Below, one piece after another: positions 1 through 8,555 of a DNA stretch of 64,000 nucleotides; position 1 is the first letter of the stretch; each line of letters begins with the position of its first letter. Source of the stretch: Methylotenera sp. (GTDB taxonomy: Bacteria; Pseudomonadota; Gammaproteobacteria; Burkholderiales; Methylophilaceae); assembly GCA_017880905.1 (NCBI GenBank), contig JADGRO010000013.1, positions 1 to 64,000 on the forward strand, given 5' to 3'. A program made the position numbers and the translations under genes. The notes below the pieces were generated by a model. That model did not search any database and was not told the origin of the DNA. It saw only the letters and a program-made list of their open reading frames with translations.

Positions 1-654
1 AGTTCTGCACTCACATTTCTTGCTGACGAGGGTAATAAACTGTTTGTTGCAAAATTGCTGGATGTTAAGATGTTATCTTTCTATACACTTGCCAGTACCA
101 TGTGTATGGTTTTTTGGCAAACTATCGCACAATTGGCTGGTAAAATACTGTTGCCAGCTTATTCAGAAGTTTTGCGCGATAAGCCCGAACGGTTAAATGA
201 AGTATTAACAAAAACTCGCTTGGCAATGATCATTCCTGGTTGGGCAATAGCATTGTTTTTTGTTTTTTTTGGTGATCAGTTCATGGGTTTGGTCTATGAC
301 CATCGATATAGCGAGTCAGGGGTCATACTGCGTATTTTAGCAATGGGCTCATTAGCAGGAATCGTTGAGTGGTCATATGCGGGTATTTTAATAGCAAAGG
401 GCATGGTGCGAGCCAGCACTGCTGTGTTAGCCCTTCAGATAGTGATTCAATTACTTGCAATTCTGGTGGGATATAACTTTTATAAAGATCATGGCGTGAT
501 AATCGCTCTTGCTGCGACAAGCTGGTTACTTTATCCGGCATATTCATATGTGCATATTAAGGCCGGTGTGTGGCAGCCTAAAACTGATATCCCACTTTTG
601 GCACTTTCATTGCTAATAGTTCTCATGGTCTCAAGGTCTATTAATTATGTCTGA
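1..654 (+). CDS. Wzx/MATE-type polysaccharide flippase, C-terminal part
   Basis: The reading frame is open from base 1, so the ORF-track start at 55 (TTG) is artificial and the N-terminus lies outside the window. The 217 visible residues have alternating hydrophobic helices with short charged loops (for example IIPGWAIALFFVFFGDQF). This matches the last six or so membrane spans of the polysaccharide-biosynthesis/oligosaccharide flippase family, which moves lipid-linked sugar repeat units across the inner membrane. The genes that follow, acyltransferases and glycosyltransferases, fit an exopolysaccharide locus. Family assignment comes from hydropathy and resemblance; the substrate is unknown. 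Confidence 0.75.
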   Translation, partial: SSALTFLADEGNKLFVAKLLDVKMLSFYTLASTMCMVFWQTIAQLAGKILLPAYSEVLRDKPERLNEVLTKTRLAMIIPGWAIALFFVFFGDQFMGLVYDHRYSESGVILRILAMGSLAGIVEWSYAGILIAKGMVRASTAVLALQIVIQLLAILVGYNFYKDHGVIIALAATSWLLYPAYSYVHIKAGVWQPKTDIPLLALSLLIVLMVSRSINYV

Positions 655-747
655 TCGGAAAGTACATGGGGACGTTCGGCAAAAGCCTTTTGTAAAGATC
701 TTGCATAATGCTATTTCCCATCAATTGGATAAAACAGTTTAGGGTGA

Positions 748-1362
748 ATGATGATAAGAACACTATTGCAGAAGATACTCCGTTATTACGCTTTCAAAAA
801 AGGACGTCTGGCGGGGTTGTACATCATGGTTTGTTGTCCTACAAACGATGAATATGCCGCCTTCCTGAAAATCCATGGAAAGTTACATGCTATTGGTGAA
901 AATTGCAGAATTAACAATGGAGCCATCATTACTGACCCAGAATATGTTCAGATTGGCAATAATGTTACTTTGTCTGACTGTAGCCTAATCGGCCACGATG
1001 GTGTGATAGGAGTACTGAATCAGGCATATCAGATGAAGCTTGATTCAGTTGGCAAGATTGTGATTAAGGATAATGTTTTCATTGGCCACGGAGCCATTGT
1101 ATTGCCCAATGTGACAATCTGGCACAATGCAGTTGTTGCTGCAGGGTCTGTGGTGACCAAAGATGTGGCCCCTGGTTATATTGTAGGGGGAGTCCCTGCA
1201 AAACCGATAGGACGAACAGAGGATCTGGCAAATCGCCTAAAAGAAAAAACGGAGCAGTTACCATGGGCCCATATTATCAAGAATCGTGAAGGATCTTTTG
1301 ATCCAAAGGTTGAACAAGAACTCATAGCCATGAGAGTTAAGTATTTTTACCCAGACGAATGA
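748..1362 (+). CDS. Hexapeptide-repeat acyltransferase (LbH family)
   Basis: This 204-residue protein has imperfect [LIV]GxxxxI hexad repeats (IGENCRINNGAII, IGNNVTLSDCSLIG, IKDNVFIGHGAIVLPNVTI) and ends in the diagnostic GSVVTKDVAPGYIVGGVPAKPIG. That is the left-handed beta-helix and C-terminal cap of O-acetyltransferases of the WbbJ/serine-acetyltransferase type. It probably acetylates a sugar of the polysaccharide being built; donor and acceptor are inferred. Two ATGs lie in tandem at 748 and 751, with AGGGTG just upstream, so either may be used. Confidence 0.8.
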   Translation: MMIRTLLQKILRYYAFKKGRLAGLYIMVCCPTNDEYAAFLKIHGKLHAIGENCRINNGAIITDPEYVQIGNNVTLSDCSLIGHDGVIGVLNQAYQMKLDSVGKIVIKDNVFIGHGAIVLPNVTIWHNAVVAAGSVVTKDVAPGYIVGGVPAKPIGRTEDLANRLKEKTEQLPWAHIIKNREGSFDPKVEQELIAMRVKYFYPDE

Positions 1363-1502
1363 GTTTGGCTCAGGATTCAGCCTTTTCCAGATACATTATA
1401 TTCAAGTATGACAGAGGTTGTGTGTGTTTTGGCATAGTTTGCGGCACATTTCAATGTTGGAAAAGATGACCCAAGAAAGCTCGTTTTAATAATGATTAAC
1501 AT

Positions 1503-2510
1503 ATGATAAGTGCAATATTTAGCTATTTAAAAATAAAAACCAAATATGTGCATAGCTACGTACATAGGCTCTGGTGGCCTGGGTCATGTTTTATATCTTT
1601 TCCGATGGAGGGGCAATTTAGTCCCCCTATTTCCAAAGCTATAAATAGGATCATGCAACCACACGGTGGCGTTGGGAAAATTAAGGAACTAATACGTACA
1701 GATCGTAAGGGTGACGGTCAAAAGAGATTCGTTGCGTTCAATTTGGCCGGATCGCCGGTTATAATTATAGCGATTTCATTACCAAAGTACCCCGAATTAC
1801 TTCGGGTCGCTGCTGAGTGTGCATTGCAGGCACATGCGCGCCTAGGTGCATCTGTGCCAGCCCCACTAGAGATGGGGATATCTGATGGCGTATATTTCGT
1901 GATTACACGATATTGCCATCCTCGTAACCGTTGGGAAATATATCGACAAAGCAGGCAAGTTTTAACGTGGTTGAGTGAGGTCACGCGTCGTACAGTAGTA
2001 GTTCCCTTACCAGAAGAAATCGAGCGCGAGTTTGTACAGCCACTCCTTGCCTTATCTCAGTACAGCGAGCTCCAACAAAAAGAGCGGGATGGAGTGCAAG
2101 GGGTTTTATCCGAGCTTAAATCAGGACGTTGGCGTCCCCGTTTAGTACTGATGCATAATGACTTACATAGGGGCAATATTTTAAAGGCATCGGAGCTGGA
2201 CACGCACGATTGGCCTTTTGTTATAATCGACTGGGGTGGTTTACGCTTGGCTGGCTATGGTGTCAATGATCTCATCCAGCTGGCGCTGGACTTAAAACTT
2301 TCTCCTGCCGAGCTTGCACCGCAGCTCAAAATCCATTGCGAATTACTCAAATGTAACCCATTGCAGCTGAGATATTATTTACTGTGTGCTTTTGGTTTTT
2401 TTTTGCTAAATCCGAGTTTTTGTCCTTTTGATAAACTTGACGAGACTCTACGAATAAGCTTGGAGTATCTTGACCTATCGGTAGCTAAAACAATGGAGAT
2501 GAATGTATGA
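1503..2510 (+). CDS. Kinase-like phosphotransferase (APH/LPS-kinase fold)
   Basis: This 335-residue protein carries a protein-kinase-like catalytic loop, HNDLHRGNI (about residue 217), followed by the metal-binding IIDWGG. This is the order seen in aminoglycoside phosphotransferase and LPS core kinase families. There is no obvious glycine-rich loop, and the N-terminal lobe is poorly conserved. Next to a flippase and glycosyltransferases, phosphorylation of a sugar or polysaccharide end is more plausible than antibiotic resistance. It lies 140 nt after the acyltransferase on the same strand and converges with the phosphoesterase gene. Substrate unknown. Confidence 0.6.
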   Translation: MISAIFSYLKIKTKYVHSYVHRLWWPGSCFISFPMEGQFSPPISKAINRIMQPHGGVGKIKELIRTDRKGDGQKRFVAFNLAGSPVIIIAISLPKYPELLRVAAECALQAHARLGASVPAPLEMGISDGVYFVITRYCHPRNRWEIYRQSRQVLTWLSEVTRRTVVVPLPEEIEREFVQPLLALSQYSELQQKERDGVQGVLSELKSGRWRPRLVLMHNDLHRGNILKASELDTHDWPFVIIDWGGLRLAGYGVNDLIQLALDLKLSPAELAPQLKIHCELLKCNPLQLRYYLLCAFGFFLLNPSFCPFDKLDETLRISLEYLDLSVAKTMEMNV

Positions 2511-2554
2511 ATGGAAAGTAATTAAGGACATCGGCATAAATAATATTTAGAAAA

Positions 2555-3478
2555 TTACTTATCTAATTTCCAAACTTCAATGATGGGTTCCTTATCTGCA
2601 CTATGACCGATGGACGACAATCCATACATATCGAGAATAGTGCGCAAGACATTATAATGATTAATTCGACTGGTATATTGACCGGGCTTAACCATAGGGC
2701 CAATAAATATTGTCGGAATATGATTTTTCTTTGAGTCATCGTCTTCGTCCCAGGTGATGATTAATAAGCTGTTATTTGTTTTGGCCCACTGCACGTAAGC
2801 CTCTAAATTGCTTTTTAACCAAAAGTCTCCCTGACTGATTAGGTCTGAGTGAGTCTGGTCGACGCCATGCATATCATTGGCCTGATTGGGAATGACCATT
2901 GAGACTGTCGGGAGACTCGTGTAATCTGATGGAAAACTTTCAAACGGCATATTTGCTTCTAGTGGTATGTTTTTATCTTGCCAATTTACAGCTGGGTTAT
3001 GTTTCCGCTCATAATAATGGTCTGCCGATGCACATCCGTCATAGCCAACCGAAGGCATCGATTCCGAATAGATGGCGAAGCTTAACCCGGTTTTTTGAAG
3101 TTGGCTCGCTAGGTTATCCCCAGATAAGGAAATTGGGCATCGATTATCCCGTACCCCATAGGTTGATCCCGAAAACAGAGCTAAATAATTTGGCTGGCTG
3201 GGGTGTGTAACTGCAAATGAATTTGTAAACAGAGCGCCTTCATTTGCGAGGTAGTTTATATATGGCGCCTCTGTATTGCCGATGATTTGCTTATAGGATT
3301 TGTTTTCTTCAACAACTATAACTACATGGTCGGGTCTTGGTAATTGATTTAATGAGGAGGCTAAGTTTTCATTTTCATTGTCGGAAGATTTTGACATGGC
3401 AAGTAGTGAAAAACTTATCATCGAAATGCCAATTAATACCACAAGTAATTCGAGGTATGTTCTGTTTGAAGAGATCAT
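2555..3478 (-). CDS. Membrane-anchored phosphoesterase (acid phosphatase/phospholipase C-like)
   Basis: This 307-residue protein begins with an N-terminal hydrophobic segment (LVVLIGISMISFSLLAM) that should act as signal or anchor. It continues with the phosphoesterase-family signature PDHVVIVVEENKSYKQIIGN, then THPSQPNYLALFSG, IPNQANDMHG and ITWDEDDD. These are the metal-binding blocks of the alkaline-phosphatase-superfamily phosphoesterases that include non-specific phospholipases C and acid phosphatases. It acts outside the cytoplasm. It is the only minus-strand gene in the left half of the polysaccharide locus, and its link to polysaccharide assembly is not shown. Confidence 0.75.
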   Translation of the reverse strand: MISSNRTYLELLVVLIGISMISFSLLAMSKSSDNENENLASSLNQLPRPDHVVIVVEENKSYKQIIGNTEAPYINYLANEGALFTNSFAVTHPSQPNYLALFSGSTYGVRDNRCPISLSGDNLASQLQKTGLSFAIYSESMPSVGYDGCASADHYYERKHNPAVNWQDKNIPLEANMPFESFPSDYTSLPTVSMVIPNQANDMHGVDQTHSDLISQGDFWLKSNLEAYVQWAKTNNSLLIITWDEDDDSKKNHIPTIFIGPMVKPGQYTSRINHYNVLRTILDMYGLSSIGHSADKEPIIEVWKLDK

Positions 3479-3711
3479 TTTTAATCCAAAAAATTATAGT
3501 AGGCTATTATTATATATCCATAAGCTAATCGGACATTTTTTAGTCAATATTTAAAGAAACTCATACTATTCCAATAGGTTGAAATCTTTCAATGCCTACG
3601 CATATGGATCATCTATTAGCAGGGGCTGGCAATGAATTTGTACCCGAATTTGACACACGTTGAGATTAAATCCGCTATAATTCTCTGGCACACTAAGTAA
3701 GGAGAGAAGAA

Positions 3712-4449
3712 TTGGAAAAATCAAAAAAAATAAACTTAATAAATGTGGTGTTATTTTTACTTGCCTGCATTCTCTTGTGGGTGCGGAGTACGAATTCTCC
3801 GCTGTTGAGAGCAATTCTTCAGGAGGATGGACCTTTTGAAAATATCCAGGCGGTCTTGTATTTCCTGTCTGGCTTAGGTTTTGTTCTAGTTTATATAAAA
3901 AACTCGAAGAATTGGTGGTATTTAGCACTCTCGTTGCTTTTATTTTGGTTGGCAGGCGAAGAGATTAGCTGGGGGCAACGGATTTTTGCAATTGTGAGCC
4001 CTGCATGGGAGACGAAGAATAATGTTCAAGGGGAAATGAACCTTCACAATATTAATGGGATACATCAACACATCCGGTTGGCGGGTGTTCTCTTCTGTAT
4101 TTTTTATTTTGTTGTTATTCCATTCTTGAGAGAGTATTTTGTAAAAGTTCGTGGTTTTATTGCGAAGTTAAGGCTGCCTGTCTATCCAATTTGGGGTGAG
4201 ATCGCGATGATAATCGGGATATCAGTTATGGTTTACGATCGGGGAGTACTGCATAGAACGGATACTCAGATGACGGAGATTGCTGAAACTTTTATTTCTA
4301 TTGGGATGTACTTTTTCTTTTTGTCGGAATATTGGCTAACGTCGAATGGTAAGGGTAAAAAATTAGGCGCTTATATTAATATTTTTTCTCCCATTTGTAT
4401 TTTGCTAGGGATATTTTTTGGCCTTCTTCATACAGCATGGCCCTCTTAG
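3712..4449 (+). CDS. Multi-pass membrane protein of unknown function
   Basis: This 245-residue protein starts with TTG at 3712, preceded by a good ribosome-binding site (AAGGAGAGAAGAA). It has about seven hydrophobic segments. The most distinctive stretch, FWLAGEEISWGQRIF followed by NVQGEMNLHNINGIHQH, combines acidic and histidine residues at a membrane edge and could be a catalytic or metal site. I recognise no named family. It is flanked by the phosphoesterase and a GT2 gene, so a role in envelope polysaccharide or lipid-linked intermediates is possible but unproven. Confidence 0.55.
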   Translation: MEKSKKINLINVVLFLLACILLWVRSTNSPLLRAILQEDGPFENIQAVLYFLSGLGFVLVYIKNSKNWWYLALSLLLFWLAGEEISWGQRIFAIVSPAWETKNNVQGEMNLHNINGIHQHIRLAGVLFCIFYFVVIPFLREYFVKVRGFIAKLRLPVYPIWGEIAMIIGISVMVYDRGVLHRTDTQMTEIAETFISIGMYFFFLSEYWLTSNGKGKKLGAYINIFSPICILLGIFFGLLHTAWPS

Positions 4450-4689
4450 AGTTCCTCTGACTTGACTTCACCAGTTTCGGTAGGCGTATCACAACGCAGC
4501 AATCGAAACGGAGAAAATAATATAAAGATTGTCAGGTTTACAGCTGAATTTGAAGCTGAAGTTATAATTGCCCGCTTGAGCTCATTGCTGCTGTTTTAGC
4601 TTGTCAATTATGCGCGTTGCAATTAAATATGGACTGTACAGAGACGATAGCAAAAACAAGAGAAGGATATTTTAGTTAATAGTGAAAGT
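4450..4689. other. Intergenic gap in polysaccharide locus
   Basis: About 240 nt without a convincing gene. I see no strong hairpin or promoter. A promoter for the downstream glycosyltransferase operon may lie here, but none can be picked with confidence. Confidence 0.4.
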
Positions 4690-5643
4690 TTGATTTTGGA
4701 TATTTCAGTTATTCTTGTTAGTTACAATACGATAGAGATGACCAGGAAAGCATTGGACGATCTTTTTTCGTCGGTGGGTAATCTTAAAATGGAAGTTTTT
4801 ATTATCGATAATGCTTCCGTAGACAATTCAGCCGAAATACTCAGTAGAGAATATCCTAACATCGTTCTTATAGAAAATAAGCAGAATGTGGGGTTTGGGC
4901 GTGCTAATAATCAGGCTTTGCCGTTTATTCATGGCCGCTATGTGCTGTTACTGAATACAGACGCATTCGTAAGGCCAGATACTATATATAAGACGGTGCA
5001 ATATATGGAAACTCACACAAAATGCGGCATTCTTGGGGTCAAACTATTGGGACATGACGGATCTTTGCAGCCTTCGTGTCGATATTTTCCTACACCATTG
5101 AATATATTTCTTGAGCGTACCAATCTCAAACGATTTTTTAAGCATGTGCAATTGGTAGATGACATGTCTTGGGATCATGCTTCTGTTAAAAGTTGTGATT
5201 GGGTGCCGGGTTGTTATTATTTAATTCGTAAAGAGGTGATTGATCAAGTTGGGTTATTTGATCCGCGCTATTTCCTCTATTATGAAGAAGTAGATCATTG
5301 TTTTGCAGCAAAACGTGCAGGATGGGAAGTGGTTTATTTTCCAGATGCTCCAGTGGTTCATATTGGAGGCGAAAGTGCAAAACAAGAAGGCGCGGTATCA
5401 TCCAAGAGTCAGCAAATTGAATCATTGCAGATAGAGAGCGAGTTGCTTTATTTTTTTAAAAATCATGGATTGACGGGAGTTTGTAGTCACTTGTTGCTCA
5501 ATAGTCTGGCGGATTTCATCTTGTTTCTTAAAGATCTTGTCAAATTGAGACCCACTGCAAAAATCATGTTTAACTTGAGGCGTGCCTTGTATGTATGGAA
5601 GACTTATTTCCGCACAGGCTTCGCTAAAGTGTCAACACGCTAG
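4690..5643 (+). CDS. Family 2 glycosyltransferase (rhamnosyltransferase-like)
   Basis: This 317-residue GT2 enzyme has the GT-A nucleotide-binding start DISVILVSYNT, then VFIIDNASVDNSAEIL, NVGFGRANNQ and the metal-binding LLNTDAFV. A later block (DWVPGCYYLIRKEV, FDPRYFLYYEEVDHCFAAKRAGWEV) is typical of WcaA/WbbL-type rhamnosyl or related transferases. It probably adds one sugar to the lipid-linked repeat at the cytoplasmic face. The start is TTG at 4690; no in-frame ATG precedes the conserved core. It heads a closely packed + strand series running to galE. Confidence 0.8.
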   Translation: MILDISVILVSYNTIEMTRKALDDLFSSVGNLKMEVFIIDNASVDNSAEILSREYPNIVLIENKQNVGFGRANNQALPFIHGRYVLLLNTDAFVRPDTIYKTVQYMETHTKCGILGVKLLGHDGSLQPSCRYFPTPLNIFLERTNLKRFFKHVQLVDDMSWDHASVKSCDWVPGCYYLIRKEVIDQVGLFDPRYFLYYEEVDHCFAAKRAGWEVVYFPDAPVVHIGGESAKQEGAVSSKSQQIESLQIESELLYFFKNHGLTGVCSHLLLNSLADFILFLKDLVKLRPTAKIMFNLRRALYVWKTYFRTGFAKVSTR

Positions 5644-5677
5644 TCATTTCATTTTTATATTTATTACCGATAGACCA

Positions 5678-6202
5678 ATGTTTAAGAACATAAAACAGGA
5701 TTTCATTGTATATCAAAAGGATTTTGGAGCTCAGGGCTTCTGGGTCATGCTAGTGTATCGCTTTGGCCGATGGCGATATGGTGTCCGTCCTGCATTATTG
5801 CGCAAACTTTTCTCGCTAATCTATAAGATTCTTTATAAATTTATTCAAATCATTACTGGAATTGAGTTGCCATGTGAGGTTGAAGTCGGCAACAACTTTA
5901 TTATTGATCACTTTGGCGGTATCGTGATAAGCGGCTATGCCAAGTTTGGAGATAACTGCCGGATACGAAATGGCGTAGTAGTTGGGCTTAAAAACGTAGA
6001 AATGCATGGAGCTCCAATAATTGGTAATAATGTAGATATTGGTGCTGGAGCTAAGGTGCTTGGCAAGATCAGGATTGGCAATAACGTGCTGATCGGTGCC
6101 AATGCTGTTGTTATTTGTGATGTACCAGATAATTCGATTGCTGTGGGCGTCCCTGCCGTAATTAAATCCAAAAAAATGGCGCATTTGAGCGGTACTAACT
6201 GA
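5678..6202 (+). CDS. Serine-acetyltransferase-like hexapeptide acyltransferase
   Basis: The ORF track starts at 5582, inside the previous gene, but ATG 5678 begins the conserved protein (MFKNIKQDFIVYQ) and gives 174 residues. The C-terminal half is a left-handed beta-helix (VEVGNNFIIDHFGG, IGNNVDIGAGAKVLGKIRIGNNVLIGANAVV) closed by GVPAVI, as in CysE-related enzymes. Such proteins in polysaccharide loci usually acetylate sugars rather than make cysteine. Its stop overlaps the next gene's ATG by one base, implying translational coupling. Confidence 0.75.
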   Translation: MFKNIKQDFIVYQKDFGAQGFWVMLVYRFGRWRYGVRPALLRKLFSLIYKILYKFIQIITGIELPCEVEVGNNFIIDHFGGIVISGYAKFGDNCRIRNGVVVGLKNVEMHGAPIIGNNVDIGAGAKVLGKIRIGNNVLIGANAVVICDVPDNSIAVGVPAVIKSKKMAHLSGTN

Positions 6203-7185
6203 TGATTATGTCCCGTGTAGGCACGGTTATTATTGGCCGCAATGAGGGCGAGCGCCTCGTGCGTTGTCTTAAATCTCTGACAGGGCAGGTTACTCAACTT
6301 GTCTATGTGGATTCCGGCTCAACCGACGATTCGGTGAATGTTGCACGCGGCATGGGTGCAGACGTTGTTGCTTTGGACATGACAACACCTTTTACTGCTG
6401 CGCGTGCCAGAAATGAAGGATTCGAGCAGATGAGAAGACTTTATCCGCAGGCTGAATATGTTCAGTTCGTAGATGGTGACTGCGAAATAGTCAATGGCTG
6501 GCTGGATAATGCTGTTGCATTTCTAGATCAGCACCCAGAGGTTGCTGTAGTTTGCGGACGTCGCCGCGAGCGTTTTTCTGAGAAAACTATTTACAATATG
6601 TTGTGTGATATGGAATGGGATACGCCGGTAGGTGAGACGAAAGCATGTGGGGGAGATGTGCTGATGCGCGTGGACGCCTTTGAAAATGTGTTTGGTTTTC
6701 GTCCAGATTTGATTGCGGGTGAGGAGCCTGAGCTATGTGTAAGGCTGCGGGCTGCGGGCTGGAAAATTTGGCGACTGGATCAAGAAATGACGCTACATGA
6801 TGCCGCGATGACTAAATTTAGCCAATGGTGGAAAAGAAATATTCGTGCTGGCTATGCATTTGCTGAAGGATCATTTTTGCATGGCGCACCTCCAGAACGG
6901 CATTGGGTTAAGGAGTCTAGGCGTTGTTTGATATGGGGATTGGTAATTCCTGTTATTGCAATTTCAGCTGGATTTTTTTGCTGGCGGTATGGCCTGATAG
7001 TTGCTTTAATTTACCCGTTGCAGATATTTCGGCTGTGGCTGAAAAACAGAAAAGAATTGAAGCCGCATCCTTGGCTATTTGCCAGTTTTAATGTACTGGG
7101 TAAGTTTGCCGAAATGTATGGTCAATTAAGGTTTCATTATTGCCGACTTCTTGGCAGAGTTGAGCAATTAATCGAATATAAATGA
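6202..7185 (+). CDS. Family 2 glycosyltransferase with C-terminal membrane segment
   Basis: This 327-residue protein shows the GT2 fold: GTVIIGRNEGERLVRCL, VYVDSGSTDDSV and the DxD-like FVDGDCEI, plus GGDVLMRVDAF and an acidic catalytic region AGEEPELCVRLRAAGW. Hydrophobic stretches (LIWGLVIPVIAISAGFFCW and the next) place its C-terminal third at the membrane. It resembles GT2 enzymes commonly found in betaproteobacterial exosortase-linked EPS clusters; that comparison is from memory. It starts with ATG overlapping the previous stop. Its own stop overlaps the ATG of a 16-codon bridging ORF. Confidence 0.8.
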   Translation: MIMSRVGTVIIGRNEGERLVRCLKSLTGQVTQLVYVDSGSTDDSVNVARGMGADVVALDMTTPFTAARARNEGFEQMRRLYPQAEYVQFVDGDCEIVNGWLDNAVAFLDQHPEVAVVCGRRRERFSEKTIYNMLCDMEWDTPVGETKACGGDVLMRVDAFENVFGFRPDLIAGEEPELCVRLRAAGWKIWRLDQEMTLHDAAMTKFSQWWKRNIRAGYAFAEGSFLHGAPPERHWVKESRRCLIWGLVIPVIAISAGFFCWRYGLIVALIYPLQIFRLWLKNRKELKPHPWLFASFNVLGKFAEMYGQLRFHYCRLLGRVEQLIEYK

Positions 7186-7232
7186 TAGGACTAATGCGTA
7201 TGGCTAGGCTGTTTAGTGAGAAAGCTGAATGA
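7182..7232 (+). other. 16-codon bridging ORF with ATGA overlaps at both ends
   Basis: The ATG at 7182 overlaps the upstream stop (ATGA). The 16 codons, starting MIGLMRMARLF, end in a TGA that overlaps the ATG of the next glycosyltransferase. The arrangement suggests it carries ribosomes across the gap for translational coupling rather than encoding a functional peptide. Confidence 0.4.
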
Positions 7233-8407
7233 TTTATATTGATATCATTCTTGCCGTAATTTCCGTAACCTTGCTAATCCCAGCTTTGGTTATATTTGTG
7301 CAAGTTTTATTTGCCTCTCTTCCTAAAGAGGATAATAGCGATATTCCTGAGTGGGGCGTAAATATTGCAGTATTAATTCCTGCTCATAACGAATCTTCAG
7401 GAATAATCGCCACACTCAATTCAATCAGACCTCAGTTGAAATCAACGGATCGTCTGCTGGTGGTTGCTGACAACTGTAATGACGATACGGCTAAAATTTC
7501 CTCAGCAAATGGTGCGGAAGTAATTGAGCGTCATGATACTGAAAACCGGGGGAAGGGCTTTGCTCTGGATTTTGGTATTTGCCATTTGTCACAGAATGCG
7601 CCCGATGTGGTGGTCATTATTGATGCCGATTGCATTCTCGAAGTAGATTCGCTGAGCCGCTTAGCGGCTTGTGCATTCTATTGCGACAGGCCAGTACAGT
7701 CTCTTTATTTGATGAAGTCTCCCGATGGGGCAAGTTTGAAAACTCGTATCGCTGAATTTGCCTGGTTGGTTAAGAATCTGGTGCGACCGCTTGGAAATTT
7801 GAGATTGGGCCTTCCTTGTGAGCTAATGGGGGCTGGAATGGCTTTCCCATGGGGTATAATTTCATATGCAGGTTTGGCGAATGGCAATATTGTAGAAGAT
7901 ATGAAACTGGGAATTGACTTGACCAAGCTTGGTAAGCCACCACTTTTTTACCCAGATGTTCTTGTGACAAGCTATTTTCCAACCACATCCGAGGCACAAT
8001 CAGAACAACGAACGCGCTGGGAACATGGACATCTTGGAATGATACTTTCCGAGGTACCGGATATGTTCAAACAAGCTATTGTCAGTCGTAACCTCGGTTT
8101 ATTGGCCATGACATTTGATTTATGCGTGCCTCCGCTAGCGTTGCTGGTGGGTTTGTTGATCGGATTTATCGTGCTGACTGGCATTGCTAGTCTTGTTGGG
8201 TTGTCTGCTTTGCCTTTTCAAGTTGCGCTGTTCTCAATAATTTTGTTGGGAGCCTCAATTTTGTTTGCCTGGCTGGGCTGGGGCCGACAAATTTTTTCTG
8301 TTACTGCATTTTTAGTGTTACCAATTTATGTGTTGTCTAAGATGCCACATTATTTGAGATTTCTCACAAAAAGACAAAAAAACTGGGTGAGAACAGATAG
8401 GAAATAA
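7229..8407 (+). CDS. Membrane family 2 glycosyltransferase (processive-type motifs)
   Basis: This 392-residue protein has an N-terminal helix, a GT2 domain (VLIPAHNESSGIIATL, LVVADNCNDDTA, IIDADCILE) and the QxxRW-type motif EQRTRWEHGH. Two or three C-terminal membrane helices follow (LLVGLLIGFIVLTGIASLVGL). DxD plus QxxRW is the arrangement of processive or polyprenyl-linked GT2 enzymes such as cellulose/hyaluronan-synthase relatives. It may polymerise, or add a backbone sugar. Spacing to the upstream transferase is bridged by the mini-ORF. Confidence 0.8.
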   Translation: MIYIDIILAVISVTLLIPALVIFVQVLFASLPKEDNSDIPEWGVNIAVLIPAHNESSGIIATLNSIRPQLKSTDRLLVVADNCNDDTAKISSANGAEVIERHDTENRGKGFALDFGICHLSQNAPDVVVIIDADCILEVDSLSRLAACAFYCDRPVQSLYLMKSPDGASLKTRIAEFAWLVKNLVRPLGNLRLGLPCELMGAGMAFPWGIISYAGLANGNIVEDMKLGIDLTKLGKPPLFYPDVLVTSYFPTTSEAQSEQRTRWEHGHLGMILSEVPDMFKQAIVSRNLGLLAMTFDLCVPPLALLVGLLIGFIVLTGIASLVGLSALPFQVALFSIILLGASILFAWLGWGRQIFSVTAFLVLPIYVLSKMPHYLRFLTKRQKNWVRTDRK

Positions 8408-8555
8408 GAAGAAATTATAATGAACTACAATTTGACTAGACTGCTTGTACCATATGGTTTTAAGTATTAAGACTGGAATATACAATTCCAAGTTTAACAA
8501 TTTAATTAACATCTAGAATACAAATTATTCTGCAATTTAACTAGAGACTTCAATC

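Noticed and set aside
1503-2510. Aminoglycoside resistance gene
   Set aside because: The kinase-fold motifs are shared with sugar and LPS kinases, and the polysaccharide context makes resistance unlikely.
3592-3666. 24-codon ORF before the unknown membrane protein gene
   Set aside because: It lacks a ribosome-binding site and is not adjacent to the next start. Probably chance.
8420-8470. 16-codon ORF before the toroid gene
   Set aside because: Weak ribosome-binding site and no overlap with neighbours, unlike the 7182 mini-ORF.
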